NCBI GenBank assembly: GCA_038025085.1
Contig: CM076141.1
Coordinates: forward strand, 15,812,001 to 15,876,000
From: Tetragonia tetragonoides
Taxonomy: Eukaryota; Streptophyta; Magnoliopsida; Caryophyllales; Aizoaceae
Length of the DNA stretch: 64,000 nucleotides
Reading direction: 5' to 3'
Below are positions 45,701 through 56,918 of the stretch, piece after piece. A program made the translations under genes and the position numbers. The notes under the pieces were generated by a model. The model worked only from the letters and a program-made list of their open reading frames with translations. It ran no database searches and had not been told where the DNA came from. How positions within the stretch are numbered: position 1 is the stretch's first letter; every line of letters starts with the position of its first letter.

Positions 45701-45989
45701 TATGTACACGAGCATATACGTGCACTATGACTAGGCTGCCTTAAAATCTTAATATATGTACCAATTCTAATATTATTGGAGGAGTTAGTTTGCTGATTAT
45801 ATAAGTTTGTTAAAAGGCCTTGGAACCTATTTGCTGGTCGTGTTACCACATGTTCAAAACCGCCTTGTAGGACTGTTTTAATATTTTCGATGAACATGTC
45901 TTGTGGTCTGACCATGTTTCTAATGTTTTCAGGAGAAGCTTGCATTCGCTACAAAAGCAGAGAAAAGGTTGAAGTTGAAGAAAAAGTAG
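39709..45989 (+). CDS. Cystatin-superfamily (phytocystatin-like) protein, eight exons, 247 aa
   Basis: Exons, all with GT/AG borders and matching phases: 39709-39759, 40078-40215, 40344-40388, 40658-40859, 41392-41554, 41798-41840, 41927-41971, 45933-45989 (TAG). The start ATG 39709 is the first in the exon beginning at 39705; an upstream exon may add an N-terminus. The cystatin signatures are a helix motif LFRFDV (residues 70-75), the inhibitory-loop motif QPVAG (94-98, family QxVxG) and a second-loop Trp in KVWAKP (Trp 123). Ahead of it is GFDVDG and a Gly/Cys-rich turn (CGGCSNG). After the domain come an acidic linker (about 147-200), a basic region (ARRVASRKWR) and a Lys-rich end (KRLKLKKK). 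Classic phytocystatins are ~100-200 residues with one intron, so this is a divergent multi-exon relative; inhibition of papain-type proteases is inferred only. The last intron (3.96 kb) holds a hAT MITE. Confidence 0.7.
41972..45001. other. Large intron 7 of cystatin-like gene
   Basis: Mostly AT-rich with no supported gene. It includes an A run (42222-42249), a 47-bp duplication at 43741-43830, and a GGTGATGATGG-rich stretch near 44890-44960 just left of the hAT MITE. Confidence 0.55.
43741..43830. repeat. 47-bp direct tandem duplication in intron
   Basis: AGAAGTACACAGTGTCTTAC at 43741 recurs at 43788, each copy running on to GACTTAGCATAAG. One substitution (ATTACT versus ATCACT) separates the copies. 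Confidence 0.85.
45010..45542. mobile_element. hAT-type MITE in cystatin-like gene intron
   Basis: A 533-bp element with termini TAGAGCTGTCAAATAGG and TTTTGACAGCTCTA and an exact 8-bp duplication GTGGTAAA (45002-45009 and 45543-45550). The interior is rich in GTGTCGTGT / CGTGTTA and AACCCATTTA motifs. It lies about 390 bp upstream of the last coding exon. Confidence 0.92.
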
Positions 45990-46204
45990 GCTGTTCTCTG
46001 AGAATGAGGTACCTGTGAATAGACACTTGTTAGGTGTATGAAATGCTTAGGAGGGCTTTGTTGAATGGGGACTCTTGGTAGGAATGTGGATGTGGCGAAG
46101 CATAATTTGCTTTGCTTTTGCTTGTTTATGGGTCTCATACTGTTGTGAGACATATAACATGATCATCCGATCATGTGAGATTTCTCTGAATCTATATCTA
46201 CCTA
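45990..46204 (+). other. Probable 3' UTR of cystatin-like gene
   Basis: Follows the TAG at 45987-45989 directly. It is cut at 46204 by a CACTA element, so the native poly(A) site may lie before the element or after 48312. I see no strong AATAAA before 46204. Confidence 0.4.
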
Positions 46205-48312
46205 CACTACAAAAAACGGCACCAAAGAAGGCGAGTCTTAGTTGTCATAAAAGGCGATTGGGATTGTCGCCTTATTAGGCTACTGGATGAAACTACATGA
46301 GTTTGCCTTATTTGGTCAAGGCAACTAAGGCGAGTATTATTGTTTTGCCTTGTTAGCTTGAATAAATATTCCCTTGCGTATGTATGATGTTAGATTTTAT
46401 GTTACATTAACACACTAACACAGTATAGAAGTATTAAGTATACTTGTCAAACTATGAAAAAAATTTCAAGAGTTTCCACTTAGAATACTGTTTATGACTC
46501 TCTATTATTACTAAATAAACGAAATAAGGAGTTCACGTGACAGAGATCATATTGATTGCATATAATAATGTTTTATTAGTTTATATCTATGTGTTCTTAC
46601 CATCTAACATCGTGATACTGCATATTTACATGTATATGTCTCAATGGGCTGCATGTTGAACTTATATTTATCTATTTTCAGTATCTATTCCATCACAATG
46701 GATATGGTATTTCAAATGAGATATGATACTTTTTTTCGTTTTTTAACTGAATAGAGTGATTATCTTAAGGGTACATATTTTGCTATTGATTTAACTAACT
46801 CAGCAAACTTTTCTCCAACTTCTCTGTTTGTCTGCAGATATTGGAAATGAATCCCTTGCGTTTTCACCCTATGTGTGCTGTGAATATGCTATTTGCACAG
46901 GAAATGCATCACTTCTTCCATCACCTATACAAATCACATCATGCATGACTCTGTTTATCAATGCAGTGTGCTCAGTGCATGGATGCATTCAGGGTAAATA
47001 CTCCATTGGCAGGTAACTACTCTTTCTTTTGCCTTTAAATGTGCTGAGCAAGTCAACTACCAAAGGAGATTTGCCCGGCAATGCAGCTATACAATCCTTA
47101 AATGACCTTCTCTCTGCCGAGCAACTTGGTGGTTTGTACTTTGTATATGTTCATAACCAAGTTTTTAGCTAGAATTTTTGTTAAGTTCGAACTTCTGAGT
47201 CAGTAAATGTTTTCCATTACATGCTCCTGTGTTCAATTCGTGACTACATTGATTAGTCTTCAAGGGGCATGAGCAAGAGCAGTGTTTAGGATGTGGTTAT
47301 ATTTGTAATAGATGGTCTGACATTTTCTCATGATTATTATTCTTTTTTGCTCTTGTCCAGTCTGCACCTTGCTCAGAGTTTTGGAGGTTGATTGAGGAAA
47401 AGGGAGAAGCATTAATCTCTACTATGACAGCATTGAGGAAGTCAAGATGTATAGTCGAAGAGTATTAGGGGGTTTATCATTATCTAAAGCATAGCCTTAT
47501 TTTCTGTTCTTGGCAGGTCTGAAGGTGACATTGGAAATAAAATGAGACAGCTTCAGATTACAAGGGATTGTATGTGAAGGAACCAATATTGTGGTTTACC
47601 TTGATTGATTTTGAAGTTTGAGCAGTCAAAGTTTGAGCTGCCAGATGAGGAACGTGTTGCGGGTTGTGTCCAAACGCAATGTGCTGAGTCCAAACCAAGG
47701 CTCGGTATGACGTGGAAGAGAAAGCTGCTAGATCTTACTGCTAGCTCGGTAGCTATTTATCATGCCGTTCATTCTTGTTTTTTTTTTCCACCGTGCTGTA
47801 ATCTCTTTGAAATTCTGATGTATACAAATCTTTTATTGGTATAATGATATTTTCCCATTTGAGTGATCTTTTATGGAGTATTAGATATTGCTTAAAAAAA
47901 AAAAAAAAAAAAAGGAAGAGCAAATAAAGGCGAGTATTTTCCTCCTGCCTTTTTTCTTTGGAACCAAATAGCGACCCGAAATGTTTTGCCTTATTTGATT
48001 ACTAACAAATAAGGCAATATTTTTCTCTCGCCTTGTGTGTTATGAACCAAATAAGGCGACTTAAATTTTATTGCCTTATTTGATAATACTATCAAATAAG
48101 GCGAAATTATACCTAATAAGGGGAAACCTTTTGCCTTTTTTGCTCCAAACCAAATAAGGCAAATTTTTTTCATTGCCTTAAGAACCTATTACAACGAGAC
48201 TAATAAGGCAACCTAAAGGTGACCTAAAAATTGCTTTATTAGGCTAAGAAGGCGAAATATTGACCTAATAAGGCGAAAAATTTCACCTTTTTTGAACTCT
48301 TTTTTTGTAGTG
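46205..48312. mobile_element. Non-autonomous CACTA (En/Spm) element carrying exon-like fragments
   Basis: It begins CACTACAAAAAACGGCACC and ends TTTTTTTGTAGTG, flanked by an exact 3-bp duplication CTA (46202-46204 and 48313-48315). Subterminal zones at both ends hold many AATAAGGCGA / GCCTTATT units (46210-46345 and 47925-48270), the expected transposase-binding repeats. No transposase is present. The interior (46830-47860) looks like captured host sequence with exon-like pieces. Confidence 0.92.
46830..47740 (+). pseudogene. Captured, decayed host gene fragment inside CACTA element
   Basis: Short coding-like pieces lie in order with intron-like gaps: a piece from a CTGCAG acceptor at about 46836 (MNPLRFHPMCAVNMLFAQEM); STTKGDLPGNAAIQSLNDLL near 47060-47130; FWRLIEEKGEALISTMTALR near 47375-47440, preceded by TTGTCCAG; GDIGNKMRQLQITRD near 47525-47570; and FELPDEERVAGC near 47635. 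Stops and imperfect phases break the series. I do not recognise the parent gene. Amphipathic, helix-rich composition suggests an intracellular protein. Confidence 0.4.
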
Positions 48313-48376
48313 CTATCTATGTCTATATATATATATATATGCCCATGGTGAGAACTATGAGAAACTCATCAACAAC

Positions 48377-48858
48377 TAGGTCTGGCAAACAGATCAAGTC
48401 GGGTCGGGTTCGGGTTCAACCCAATTGACCTGTTTTTTAAATGGGTCGAAAACTCCAACCCTAACCCAACTCATTTAATAAACAGGTTAATCAGGTCGAC
48501 CCGTTTAACCCATTTAACTATTTTATTATAAGTAAAAAATGGAAAAAACTTGATTTAAAGGGGATATATACCATCAAATTTCTATAGTAAGTAGATATAT
48601 AAAAAACAAGCTATTGGATTAAGGAAAATTTATACTTTTCAATGATTATTATTTATTTGGCTCATAAATATTTACTGAATTTCAAAAATAAAATTGACAT
48701 ATGTAAGTAAACAGGTTGAAGAGGTCGTTTTCGGGTTGAAAATTTCAACCTTAACCTAACCCATTTAATAAACGGGTTGAAAATCTCAATCCTAACCCAC
48801 TTTTTTCGGGTTAGGTTCAGGTCGGGTTGTCGGGTCGGATCAACTTTTGTCAGGCCTA
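48377..48858. mobile_element. hAT-type MITE, 482 bp
   Basis: Termini TAGGTCTGGCAAACAGATC and TTTTGTCAGGCCTA, with an exact 8-bp duplication TCAACAAC (48369-48376 and 48859-48866). The interior carries GGGTCGGGTTCGGGTT and AACCCATTTAA motifs in opposite orientations at the two ends, related to the elements at 5446 and 45010. Confidence 0.92.
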
Positions 48859-48866
48859 TCAACAAC

Positions 48867-49511
48867 CTTTTTGATTTGTTAAGAATATTTGCGGGACACG
48901 CTGGTCATAATAATAAAAGACATGGGCACACTTGTCTATTCGCCGCATCTTCCAGAAACAGCGCTATTTTCACTTGCCCACCTCCTCCTCCATTTTCTCT
49001 CTCCTCTCTATCTTACTGTTTCCACAGCTTCCAATCTCTGCCATGATCACCGGCGACCTTATTTTGTGCCATGACCGTTCACTGTCTATCCTCTTCGCCC
49101 TCTTTTCGCTTCCCTTTCTCTCCTTGGCGAAAATGACAAATCACAATCGCCTGTGATCGGTCCGATGTATAGGACGGAAGGCAGGGATGGTTGTTGGGGA
49201 GGTGGCGGTTTTGGTGCTGCGTTAGACTCGTCAGTGGTGGTGTGTCAATTATGGTGGAGGAGAGAGAAAATATAAAAACTGTTTTTGGTTGTTTTATTTC
49301 TTTTCAATTATCTTTTTGGATGGTTTTTTTTTTTTTTTTTGAGTGCTATTTCTTTTAATGTTTTTATTAAACTAGTTATCGAGCCTTTGCAATGGTTCAT
49401 GTTATAATAGCTACTATATTTTTTGATTTTCTTTAAATTTTATTTTATTTTCTTATTAATCTACCAAAATTAAAGGAATAAGGGTTATGTTGGATCTATT
49501 ATTCTTTTTTA
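48867..49511. other. No supported gene
   Basis: Intergenic. A CT-rich block near 48970-49030 resembles a leader, but no coding exon follows that I can support. Confidence 0.45.
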
Positions 49512-50618
49512 TATAGGCTATAATTGGTGTGATTTCCTCAAATATACATGATTAACAAACATATTCCTAATATAGCTTCGGTTAGAAACTATTTCCCAAC
49601 ATATACACCACATAGGTTTGGATTAAGGTAAGACAATCTATTTTTTTTATTTTTTCCATTTTATTAAAAAGTCATCGGGTTTTCCATCTTTCTCCAAGCT
49701 GCCTTCATTTTTGCTTCCTACGCCGCTACTTTCACCGCCTCTTCTTCGGCGCCACCACTACCACTTCTGTCGCACTTGCCTTCTGCCCTCTTCCGCCCCA
49801 TGTTGCCGTCATCGTCATCATAATCTAAAGTACCATAACTGTAAGATAAAGTGCCCGCCTACAACTTTTTTTCATGGTTCTAGTAGGTGATATGGGCAAA
49901 AACATGGGGAAACCATTGATAAAGAGAGATTGTTTGGTGAAATGAGTCTACTGATCAGCTAAAAAAGCACCTGACTTAAGATAGGTGATAGTAGTATTAA
50001 AATTATTTAGCGTTAAGATCCACAAAACATCAAGCCAAGTTTTGGCTACACCGTTGGGTTGTTTTGTAACGTTCGTGCATTGTCACAAAGTACAAAGACC
50101 ACTATTTTCAAGTTCTAAGAATACACACATAATACCCGGATTTACTGTTTTCCACCATTATAGTAGTTAAACATACAGAACTTCAAAAGAAAAAGAAAAA
50201 AAAAAAAAAAAAACAGAGAAAACATAATTTGATCTTCTTTCTTCTGGAATATTAGTAAATCAAACAAGCAAAGGCAGCCATGCCTAATTGATGAAGTAGT
50301 TTTAGTACCCCTGGGTTTTGTTTCGCAAGATTTTCGCAGAAGGCTGAAGGCAAATTGGCGGCACCAAAGGAAGGGGTAGTAGAAGTGGTGGCGGTGGCAA
50401 AGTGGCGGCGTAGGAAATAAACGAGATTCAAGGCAGGGTGGAGGGAGATGGAAAACCCATTGGTTTTTTTGATAAATATGGAAAAATAAATAAAATAGAT
50501 TGCCTTACCTTAGTCCGAACCTATGTGGTGTATATGTTGGGAAATAGTTTCTAACCGAAGCTATATTGGGAATATGTTTGTTAATCATGTATATTTGAGA
50601 AAATCATATCTATAATTG
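49512..50618. mobile_element. Long inverted repeat / foldback element (~1.1 kb)
   Basis: The left arm (about 49520-49790) and right arm (about 50335-50618) are reverse complements over roughly 270 bp: CTCAAATATACATGATTAAC, GCTTCGGTTAGAAACTATTT and CATATACACCACATAGG on the left pair with the right arm. Similarity decays toward the centre, where CTACGCCGCTACTTTCACCG pairs with CGGTGGCAAAGTGGCGGCGTAG. The loop (49790-50335) is AT-rich with no ORF. The size and arms fit a Mutator-like or foldback element; no target duplication is clear. Confidence 0.75.
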
Positions 50619-51364
50619 TACTATTACTACTTTATAATACTAGTTTTTGCCCATGCATACTTATTATAAAAATAATTAAAGATAATTATTATCATATTAA
50701 GATTGAAAAAGCAGTAACAACAATTTTTCTTCTTTTTTTTCTTTTTTTTTTTGTGTGTGTGGCAGGAACAAATTTTCTTCTTTTTTTTTTTTTTGAATTC
50801 AAAGAAACAAATTTTCTTCGTTAGTCATGCATGTCACTAATATTAAACTAATAAGAATTGTAGATGTAATATTTGTTTCTCTTTCTTTTTGAAATATTTT
50901 TTTTTTCTTTAAGTTAGTAGAATTGAGGCAAATTATTGATGGGTATGCAAAATTTAAACCCATATTTTAGAGGGAGTGAATAAAATGCTTGGGATGAGGT
51001 TTTGGAGACTATTTGTAAGTTGTAACAAATTCTAATTCTAATTTAATATACCTCTTTTATGATTTGCTAGTCTTATTACCTTCTCCAATGTATGATTCAT
51101 TTCATTATATAACGTTATTTCATTTTAAAGCTTAAAGACCCCTATAAGGCCGGAACTCCACCTATAACGATCATAGATAATTAATTGAATATTGTGATGG
51201 ATATGAGAACTCGACTTCCTCAAATCTCAACCATTCGTAAAAGCAAATTGAACAAAATAAAATAAAAGAAAAAAGTATAATAGATTGACCATAAACTAAA
51301 CAATAGTGAATAAAATTGAACCAATTATTAAATAGATGAAAAGAGTCCAAAATAACACTTTTAA
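50619..51364. other. No supported gene
   Basis: Very AT-rich intergenic sequence with several T runs (50729-50752, 50779-50794). No frame or transposon end is convincing. Confidence 0.5.
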
Positions 51365-51610
51365 TTGAGTGTGTCTTACATTCCACTTACTTAATACTCT
51401 AATAAGTTCAATTCTATTTAGTTCAGTTAAGTTGAGTAGATTTCAGTTCAGTTCGGTGATGTGATCTACTCCTCCTCTCACAGATTACTATTTCATTTCA
51501 ATTTAATTCAGTTAAGTTCGGTGATGCAATCTCCTCCTTCTCTCACAAATTACTATTTAATTTCAGTTCAATTCAGTTCACTTCAGTTTAGTAAGAAAAA
51601 ACGCACAATA
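51365..51610. mobile_element. TTCAG-rich MITE relative
   Basis: Starts near GAGTGTGTCTTACATTCCACT and contains TTCAGTTCAGTTCGGTGATGTG, then an internal duplication around GTGATC/CAATCTACTCCTCC...TCTCACA(G/A)ATTACTATTT (51458 and 51520). It shares its core with 19332-19572. Its right terminus (AAAACGCACA) is degenerate. Confidence 0.55.
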
Positions 51611-52511
51611 AGTAAGATAATCCGATTTAAAGAAAAAGAAAGAGGATTCGAATTTTGCTGGGGCATATATCTTGACAAAACAAGCAACTTTAATACTTTT
51701 GTCATACTTTGAATCTCTATGAGTAAGGAGTTGTCGCGTCTCGAATTATAGTGAAAATACACCAAATTCATGGATTTTACTTTTTAATCGGATTGACGTC
51801 AAATTTGGCAGAGGGATATAACTCAATAAACTAAGCAACTTTCATAGCTGTGGCACCCTTTGAATTCCTACAATTAAGGAGTTGCAGAGTTTCAGATTAC
51901 AGGTCACGAGAAAAGGCACTCTATTCATGAATTTTGCGCTTTTATCTGATTGGCCCAAAATTTGGAGGGGCATATAACTTGACAAAACAAGCAACTTTAA
52001 TACTTTTGTCACACTTTGAATCCCTACGAGAAAGGAGTTGACGCATCTCGAATTATAGCCCACGTGAGAAGGCACCATATTCATGGATTTTGTTTTCTTC
52101 TTTTTCTGATTGGCGTCAAATTTGGCAGGGGTATATAACTCGATAAAATAAGCAACTTTCATAACTGTGACACCCTTTGAATAGCTACGGGTAAGGAGTT
52201 GCAAAGTCTCGTATTACAACTCACGAGAGAAGGAACCTTTATTTATGGATTTTACTTTTTCATCTGATTGACCCAAAATTTTGCCGGAGCTTATAACTCT
52301 ACAAAATAAGCAACTTTAATACTTCTGGCAACCTTTGAATTCGTACGAGTAAGGAGTTTTCGCGTCTCGAATTATAGCACAGAGAGAAGGCACCCTTTTC
52401 ATGGATTTTGCTTTTTTTATCGAATTGGGGACAAATTTGGCAAGGGCATATAACTCAATAGTAATCAACTTTCATAATTGTGGCACCATTCGAATTCCTA
52501 CAAGTAGGGAC

Positions 52512-53105
52512 ACTAAAAGAATTGTTCATACTTACGACCATCAAATAACGACAAGACGCATTTCTCCTCATAATTGATACACAATTATGATTAGATTACG
52601 AAATTGGTCGTAATTGTATAAATTTACTACGACGAGTAGTTATTCACCGTCGTAATTGTATCAAAACTCGTCGTAAAACCCTTAAAAGTTTTGGACCAGC
52701 CAAGGCGGGATTTTTCGAGGGTTTGAAATAATAATTACGACCTAATTTCTCGGTCGTAATTGTTTAAATCCTCAAAAGACAAGAAAATACAGATTAGAAA
52801 TAAAAGAAAAGAAATCAAGGGGTGAAAGTAGAATGGCTTTTGTTTTGTAAAGCCTTTTCTCTCTCCTCAGAACATCCACATCTCATTTATCTCCATAAAA
52901 GTAGAATGACTTTTCAAGCTTTCTCTCACTAATAAAGCTAGGGTTTTGCTTGTTCCAAGTTGAATTGCTCCCGGTCCAAATCGCAGTGCTCTTGCTCCAA
53001 ATTGCACAATCCTGACTCATACGTTCTTCTTTCACCAAATTTCTTCAATTTTTGCCTCAATTTTTCTATTTATGACCTTAATAATGTTCTCTTGCTCCAG
53101 TTGCA
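52512..53105. mobile_element. CACTA-like insertion, one end, in the tandem repeat
   Basis: The left edge CACTAAAAGAATTG stands exactly where a B unit is broken. It is followed by many TCGTAATTGT / ACGACGA units (52540-52770), typical CACTA subterminal repeats. The right part (52800-53105) is a leader-like CT-rich stretch with CTTGCTCC repeats and no CACTA terminus (TAGTG) where the B unit resumes, so the right end is lost or diverged. Capture of a gene leader is possible. Confidence 0.55.
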
Positions 53106-53340
53106 GTGTCTCGGATTACCGCTCATGAGAGATGCACCCTATTTAATTGATTTTTTTTTTTCATCTAACTGGCCCAAAATTTTCCAGGGGCATATAAGTC
53201 GACAAAATAAGCAACTTTAATACTTGTGACACCCTTTGAATTCGTACGAGTAAAGACTTACCGCGTCTCGAATTATTGCCCACGCGAGAAGGCAGCCTAT
53301 TCATAGATTTTGCTTTTTCATCGGATTGACGTCAAATATG

Positions 53341-55476
53341 TGTAACACTCCGGATTTTCTAAAATATAAATAAATAAAAATAAGTAAGCTCGAGTCAAAA
53401 TTTCGACAGAGTTTCCTTTGTAAATAGACATCCCAAGTTATCGAACTTTTAAAGCCTGCTTACAAGAAAAATAGAACCAAACCAAATCTACAGCGGAAGA
53501 CTTCTAACTAAATTTGGAGCATCACTACCACACTCACTCATAGAATGAGTGCAAGACAAACATTACAAAATCCCAACCAACCAAATAAACTATAATGCTT
53601 TACTAATTACAACGCAATGAGCAACTAAAAATTATAATGACAAATGAAAACACTAATCTTCTGATCAACTCGAATCGACTGGTCCATCAAAGGAGATCTT
53701 CATAAACAACCAACCTGCAAGTCATATTCCAATCTACTCCCCCATGCAATCGAATATCGCTTAGGTTCATCATAGGCCCATCATTGAAGAAAAATGGACG
53801 TGCACACACACAACACAAAAAGCAGAGTAACCAAGCAGTCTATCGAATAATAAATAAAAACAATCGAATCTTAACTCAGGTCAACTATGACCTTGAAGTC
53901 ACATAAATCGCAAAATAAGTCTCAACGGTATTCTAAAATGCTATTTCATCTATAACTCAATTCCCAATAATTTGTGCCAACCGCTCTCAGTTACTAGCTC
54001 CTAGCTTCGACAATGTGGGAAGTGAACTGACGGTAAACCGCAGAAACAAAATCATTCTCATAACTCGGCCATAGGCCCTCATAACTCATAACATAGCCCG
54101 GACCAATTCTCATAACCATGTAACCATTTCATAAAATACTGCTCATCACCTAAGAATCATTATCTTAGGCTACTCACCCACATGTCAATAGCTAAAGAGA
54201 CTAACAACGCTTGAGCCTCAAACCAAGATCGATATCAAATCATTTTCATTCTCATAATCTCATTTCATTCCACATATCCAATTCGGGTCAATAACAAAAC
54301 AAGATTCACCATATGGCACGGGTTCCCAAAGAATCATACAGCTCAGTTTAGTTCTCAGTCTTACTTTAATCATGGTCTTTCTATGTTTCCTATCTATTGA
54401 GTATCTCAGAACCTTAATGCTAAGGCCATCAGCCTCTTAATACTTCAATTACTCTAACTAATTAGCATCTCAATCTAGATGCTGCTCAAACAATGAAACT
54501 ACAAGGCATACAAGGTTTCAATGCATACAACAGTAAGTACTATGGCATTTTCAGCTTATGATAGTTCATATCAGTATATAACAGTTTATATAAACATTTA
54601 AACATATACTCAGCAACAATTAGCAAAAACCAACCAATTAAACACAAGCAACAGCAACCTCATAATTGAATTTACAGAATCCAACATATAGTAATTCGGT
54701 TCACATATTAATCACATATGAAGCATCCAATTCATACATAAAAAAAGAAAATAACATCCAACTCCAAAGCGACTAGAAAGGGTTACCTCTAATCAATTGA
54801 ATCCAAACAATCATGCCTCCAAAACCCTTCAATCAGTACACCAAATTATCTATAAACATAATTAGCAAATCAGAAATTGTAATTTAAAACCTAAAACAGA
54901 AATTGTAACTCAAATTCAAGGGTTTAGGGTTTACACAAATCAAACCCATGAAGAGGGCAAATTGGGCATGAACATCGAGCTTGGATGGCGACTACTAGTG
55001 ACGCTCGAGTTTCTGGTGGTCACCGGACTCCATGGCAGTAGCTGCTAACCGAACAGAGAGAAGGAAGCGGGGCTGGCAGCAGAGTACAGCCGCACAAATT
55101 CAGAACAGAGGAGAGAGAATTCGACCTTCTACAGAAAAGTATGAGCACCAGCAGCGAATTTTACAGAAGAGAGAGAAATTGAAAACGATGGTGGTGAACT
55201 GGTGATGTATCGTGAAGAAGGGGATGGCTAGAGGGCTTTTGGTCTCTCACAAAATAAGGGCTTTAAAGAGAGAGCTAGATATAACAGATGATTTTAGGTG
55301 ACGGTGGAGACTAAGTCGATTTAGACTTCCAAACTAATACGACTTATTTTTCTTATCCGAAATCAAAACATTATCAAATACTAGTTTAATAACCAACTAA
55401 CTCTACAAGCAAATTCTTTTATTTATCAAAATATAAAATTATTTATGAAAATACGATAAATACTCGGATTATTACA
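53341..55476. mobile_element. Solo LTR (2136 bp), gypsy-type
   Basis: Begins TGTAACACTCCGGATTTTC and ends GGATTATTACA, with an exact 5-bp duplication ATATG (53336-53340 and 55477-55481) that splits one unit of the tandem repeat. Long LTRs starting TGTAACAC(T/C)CC are usual for chromovirus lineages; the Tekay-like LTR at 55864 starts the same way on this strand. Orientation is probably minus (leader-like sequence reads on minus from about 55250), but this is not certain. No internal domain remains. Confidence 0.85.
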
Positions 55477-56715
55477 ATATGGCAGGGGCATATAACTCGA
55501 TAAAATAAGTAACTTTCATAACTGTGGTACCCTTTGAATTTCTACGAGTAAGGAGTTGTAGAGTCTCGGAATATAACTCACGAGAGAAGCCATCCTATCA
55601 CAGATTTTGCGTTTTCATCTGATTGGACAAAATTTTGCAATGACATATAACTCGACAAAACAAGCAACTTTAATACTTTTGTCACACTTTGAATCCCTAC
55701 GAGTAAGGAGTTGTTGCGTCTCAATTATTGCCCATGCTAGAAGGCACCATATTCATGTTTTTTGTTTTTTCTTTTAATTGATGTCAAATTTGGCAGGGAC
55801 ATATAACTCAACAAAACAAGCAACTTTAATCACTGTGACACCCTTAGAATCTCTACGGGTAAGTGTAACACCCCCGAATTCGCAACGATTTCCTGGGAAC
55901 TATCAACGTCGGTGTGCACGACTCGACACCGCTGAACCGTCCTGAACCCGGGGGGATGTCACTACAACATTTATCATTAAGGAGTAAATGCTAAGCAGAA
56001 AGAAAGACTAGGCATCAAAAGGAGCTTACTAAGGAACTAAACAAACTAAACAGTTAATATCAGAGTTGTCTATATAGTGAGCAAAAAACCATTAAACCAA
56101 ATTTATTACAACTTGCCTTCAAAGGCTAAATCCAATAAAATCCCAACTATCTAAACTGAACAGAAACAGTTCTAAAAACCGACGACAACTCTTCCTTCCA
56201 AGCTGTACGTCCTCAATCAACTAAACCTGCACTTTGGTTTCCGTGATGGAAACAAAATACAGAAGAAAAGAAAAGAGACAAAAGAGAAACAAAAATCCGA
56301 TAAACTGAATAAACGTCATCCGTACCCAGTAAAAATATTTCGCAAACCTTGCCTGAGGTTTTAGAAGAATCATTGAAATTCATTTGCATACGCACATAAG
56401 CATATAATCAAGCATACGCACAACGACATTCTTTTACATACAATTCTTGTATAGTGATCATACAAAATACGACATAGACAATCCGTCTTGATTAGAGAGA
56501 TGTAAGAAAGCGAATAGAACAGCGATTACCCATACTGTTCATCGAAGATACAATCACGCCATGGACTTAATGACTCTAGTGTGCACACTACCTCTAGTAC
56601 AATTACACGAGCCTAGAGAACTTATTAAATGGCGAATGATCCGTCCCAGACACACTACGAGGTGTCCATAAGTAACTTGGGAATCACTCATCCCTTGAAC
56701 TACACCATTAGGTGC

Positions 56716-56918
56716 AATCCCGATTGCTCGACTACTCCTAGGGATCCATTAGGAGTCTTACTCTCATTTAATTCAATTCACATAATTTGCATTGGTTGAC
56801 ATAAGTGGTACTATGAGAATCCCGATTGCTCGACTACTCCTAGGGATCCATTAGGAGTCTTACTCTCATTTAATTCAATTCACATAATTTGCATTGGTTG
56901 ACATAAGTGGTACTACGA
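56716..56918. repeat. 102-bp tandem duplication within LTR
   Basis: AATCCCGATTGCTCGACTAC at 56716 recurs at 56818, and the copies match through GGTACTA(T/C)GAGA. Near identity implies a recent event; it can be compared with the missing 5' LTR. Confidence 0.88.

Larger units (their letters stand above)
51640..55863. repeat. ~157-bp tandem repeat with A/B dimer structure, interrupted array
   Basis: The anchor CATATAACT(T/C)GACAAAA recurs at about 51663, 51816, 51971, 52131, 52291, 52447, 53191, 55489, 55644 and 55800, at 153-160-bp spacing where uninterrupted. Units alternate between type A (AAGCAACTTTAATACTTTTG) and type B (AGCAACTTTCATAACTGTGG), giving a ~313-bp dimer. The A/B register stays correct across the interruptions at 52512-53105 and 53341-55476. 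The final unit is cut by the Tekay-like LTR at 55864. There is no consistent ORF. Confidence 0.88.

Noticed and set aside
51640..55863. CRISPR-like regular repeats
   Set aside because: The repeated unit itself is ~157 bp and contiguous; there are no unique spacers or cas genes, and the DNA is a plant nuclear genome.
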